From: a virus
Virus record (IMG/VR): IMGVR_UViG_3300035204_001665
Span: 18,870 to 82,869 of that record
Length of the DNA: 64,000 nt
Strand: one strand, 5' to 3'
Made by a program: the position numbers and the translations under genes. This document shows, piece by piece, positions 62,791 to 64,000 of this stretch. The notes below the pieces were generated by a model. The model was not told the origin of the DNA. It worked only from the letters and a program-made list of their open reading frames with translations, and did no database searches. Position 1 is the stretch's first letter; each line of letters begins with the position of its first letter.

Positions 62791-63235
62791 TGTATTTAGC
62801 CTCCGAACGTGTAATCTTATCGGGGTCAGAAAATGGTGGCTCCTCTTTTGGGGGCCATTCATCTATCTTTTTCATGTATTCAATTAGTGTGTCATAGTAA
62901 AGTTTTAAATTATATAATGTGCTTTTTAATTCTCGCATTTGATCTTCTTGGTTTCTTATCTCCATCCCTTGTTCTGTGGCGAGGTTAAATACTTCCGTTA
63001 GGTGCCTATTTTGCTCCTTTATCAAAAAGGACTGTTCTTTAATCACTACCTGTAACTCTAAACTATCTTTTAGGAGACCGAATTCCCTTTCAGCGTGCTC
63101 CGCATTCTTAACGATAGTTAAAGAAAAGTACACGCAAGTTAATACTAGACCAACACATACTGCGTTATAGTTCTTCAATACAATTTCCCATGATTTACCA
63201 TACGCGAACTTAATCCAATTCCATATTTTTTTCAT
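62759..63235 (-). CDS. Membrane-anchored coiled-coil protein (possible i-spanin)
   Basis: 158 aa. Basic N-terminus, one transmembrane helix (~24-42, 'AVCVGLVLTCVYFSLTIV'), then a long coiled coil (~45-120) and a Pro-rich end ('EWPPKEEPPFSDP'). This N-in, periplasm-out plan with coiled coil and Pro-rich tail is that of inner-membrane spanins such as lambda Rz. No Rz1-type lipoprotein is nested inside it; the C39-like lipoprotein is the only lipobox partner nearby. AAGGAG precedes the ATG. Confidence 0.6.
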   Translation of the reverse strand: MKKIWNWIKFAYGKSWEIVLKNYNAVCVGLVLTCVYFSLTIVKNAEHAEREFGLLKDSLELQVVIKEQSFLIKEQNRHLTEVFNLATEQGMEIRNQEDQMRELKSTLYNLKLYYDTLIEYMKKIDEWPPKEEPPFSDPDKITRSEAKYNGPTEGSGSI

Positions 63236-63244
63236 GTTCTCTCC

Positions 63245-63412
63245 TTATTCTTTAGAATACTTTTTTAATATTTTTGCTTTAAATTCGGCGCGAGCCTTCC
63301 TAATAAAAAATATTCCCATAGTCCCAGCTAGGGAATTCCCTGATTTTTTTAGCTCTATATATTCTTTTTCAAGTTTATCTAGAACCTCTACTATTTCCTT
63401 GTAGTTGAGCAT
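63245..63412 (-). CDS. Small basic protein, 55 aa
   Basis: Minus-strand ORF from the ATG at 63412 to TAA at 63245, starting MLNYKEIVEVLDKLEKEY. An amphipathic helix is followed by 'GTMGIFFIRKARAEFKAKILKKYSKE'. It ends 9 bp before the next ATG; the ribosome site of that gene overlaps its end. A GGTGTAATT element lies about 20 bp upstream. Function unknown. Confidence 0.55.
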   Translation of the reverse strand: MLNYKEIVEVLDKLEKEYIELKKSGNSLAGTMGIFFIRKARAEFKAKILKKYSKE

Positions 63413-63431
63413 TCATAAATTCCTATATAAA

Positions 63432-63440
63432 ATTACACCC
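63432..63440 (-). promoter_or_regulatory. GGGTGTAAT promoter-like element
   Basis: Minus-strand GGGTGTAAT followed by TTTATATAGG, just after a terminator and 19 bp before the ATG at 63412. A terminator followed by this element supports a new transcript start here. Confidence 0.4.
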
Positions 63441-63445
63441 CAAAA

Positions 63446-63473
63446 CAGAAAAAGCCCCTCAAATCTGAGGGGC
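63446..63473 (-). terminator. Rho-independent terminator after the 65-aa gene
   Basis: Minus-strand GCCCCTCA, a short loop and TGAGGGGC followed by TTTTTCTGTTTT. Located 34 bp after the stop of the 63507-63704 gene. Confidence 0.85.
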
Positions 63474-63506
63474 ATAACCAGTAACATTATAAATGTAAAC
63501 GGTTAA

Positions 63507-63704
63507 TTATTTACTTTCACTGTTATCGCCTTGTTCTTCTTTGTTAGAGTTCAATGCCTCGTGGACCATCTTAATGGCATTGTCGACTAAAGAATGTTCT
63601 TGATAATTTAACCTAGTATTTCTAGCTAAATTTACCAAAAGGTTAAAGGCTCCCTCTAGATCCATCTCTTTTAATTGCTCTTCTGTTTGGTTTTCTTGTT
63701 CCAT
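63507..63704 (-). CDS. Small acidic protein, 65 aa
   Basis: Starts MEQENQTEEQLKEMDLEG and has one central helix pair ('AFNLLVNLARNTRLNYQEHSLVDNAIKMVHEAL') with Glu/Gln/Asn-rich ends. The helical core resembles small accessory proteins found in many phages. Terminator immediately downstream. Function unknown. Confidence 0.55.
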   Translation of the reverse strand: MEQENQTEEQLKEMDLEGAFNLLVNLARNTRLNYQEHSLVDNAIKMVHEALNSNKEEQGDNSESK

Positions 63705-63733
63705 ATTCTACTTTACCACTTTTAAAATAAATG

Positions 63734-63994
63734 TCAATCAGATAATGCTCCGTGAACTTGCAGTACATCTAGCTGCCCCGAGTCAGTAAGTGTCAGCTCG
63801 TCTGTACAGCTGGCGTCCGCTGACGTATGTTTTGCCCACAGGACGAAATTAATACAATTTCTAGAGGCATTTACGTCACTTGCAGTCACTTTGTACATCG
63901 CGCTCATCTGCTGTTCTTGTGGAAAAATTGTCCCCGAGGTCACAGATCCGATTTCGAACATTTCTATTTCATACATTGAAGTATAAACTGACAT
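63734..63994 (-). CDS. Hypothetical small beta protein, 86 aa
   Basis: Starts MSVYTSMYEIEMFEIG at 63994, six bases from the window edge, so upstream signals and an earlier start cannot be judged. Contains 'CINFVLWAKHTSADASCTDEL' and ends 'VLQVHGALSD'. Small beta composition like minor head proteins. Function unknown. Confidence 0.5.
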   Translation of the reverse strand: MSVYTSMYEIEMFEIGSVTSGTIFPQEQQMSAMYKVTASDVNASRNCINFVLWAKHTSADASCTDELTLTDSGQLDVLQVHGALSD

Positions 63995-64000
63995 GTGACT

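Noticed and set aside
1-64000. CRISPR arrays, insertion sequences, integrase or attachment sites
   Set aside because: None seen: no regularly spaced direct repeats, transposase or recombinase motifs.

Overview
The window is virion-structural DNA from a tailed double-stranded DNA phage with siphovirus (lambda-like) tail architecture. The evidence is a set of lambda M/L/K/I/J-type tail-tip genes, a TP901-type tape measure of 4639 codons, a tube-like major tail protein, small connector genes, a major capsid gene and a prohead protease-scaffold gene. Integration, replication, packaging and host housekeeping genes are absent. A lipobox lipoprotein and lambda-type tip proteins suggest a Gram-negative host; the source organism cannot be named from the sequence.

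Layout. Positions 1-894 (minus) hold a truncated structural gene. 973-11630 (plus) is the tail-tip operon: gpM-, gpL-, gpK- (JAMM only), gpI- and gpJ-like genes, two tip-associated genes, and then a tubulin/FtsZ-superfamily GTPase. It converges head-on with the giant tape-measure gene (11637-25556, minus). Continuing on the minus strand are putative tail-assembly genes, the tail tube gene (27976-29085), four neck/connector candidates (29145-31589), and a large accessory block (31626-53121) of cysteine-rich, mucin-like and collagen-like surface proteins. A single plus-strand glycosyltransferase (45713-46837) sits inside that block. A compact group I intron lies at about 53654-53863. Two virion proteins follow, then the major capsid protein, a likely decoration protein, a protease/scaffold gene, and small genes including a C39-like lipoprotein and a membrane coiled-coil protein.

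How it may work together. Protease/scaffold, capsid and decoration proteins build the head; connector, tube, tape measure and M-L-K-I-J proteins build a tail that should be very long (about 0.7 micrometre if the usual 0.15 nm per tape-measure residue holds). The accessory block probably supplies fibres and a Ser/Thr-rich coat that the embedded glycosyltransferase could decorate. A recurring AGTGTAAT-type motif sits upstream of genes on both strands and is a candidate late-promoter element.

Most notable: the tubulin-like GTPase in the tail module; two PD-(D/E)XK nuclease-like signatures inside the tape measure, framed by G-F-I/V-P-N-F linkers; the group I intron in a tiny ORF; an intein-like (Hint) domain in a 2152-aa surface protein with an extreme Trp/Tyr-rich C-terminus; and an apparent inversion of the whole tail-tip operon. 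Function calls rest on motif recognition by eye, without database searches.
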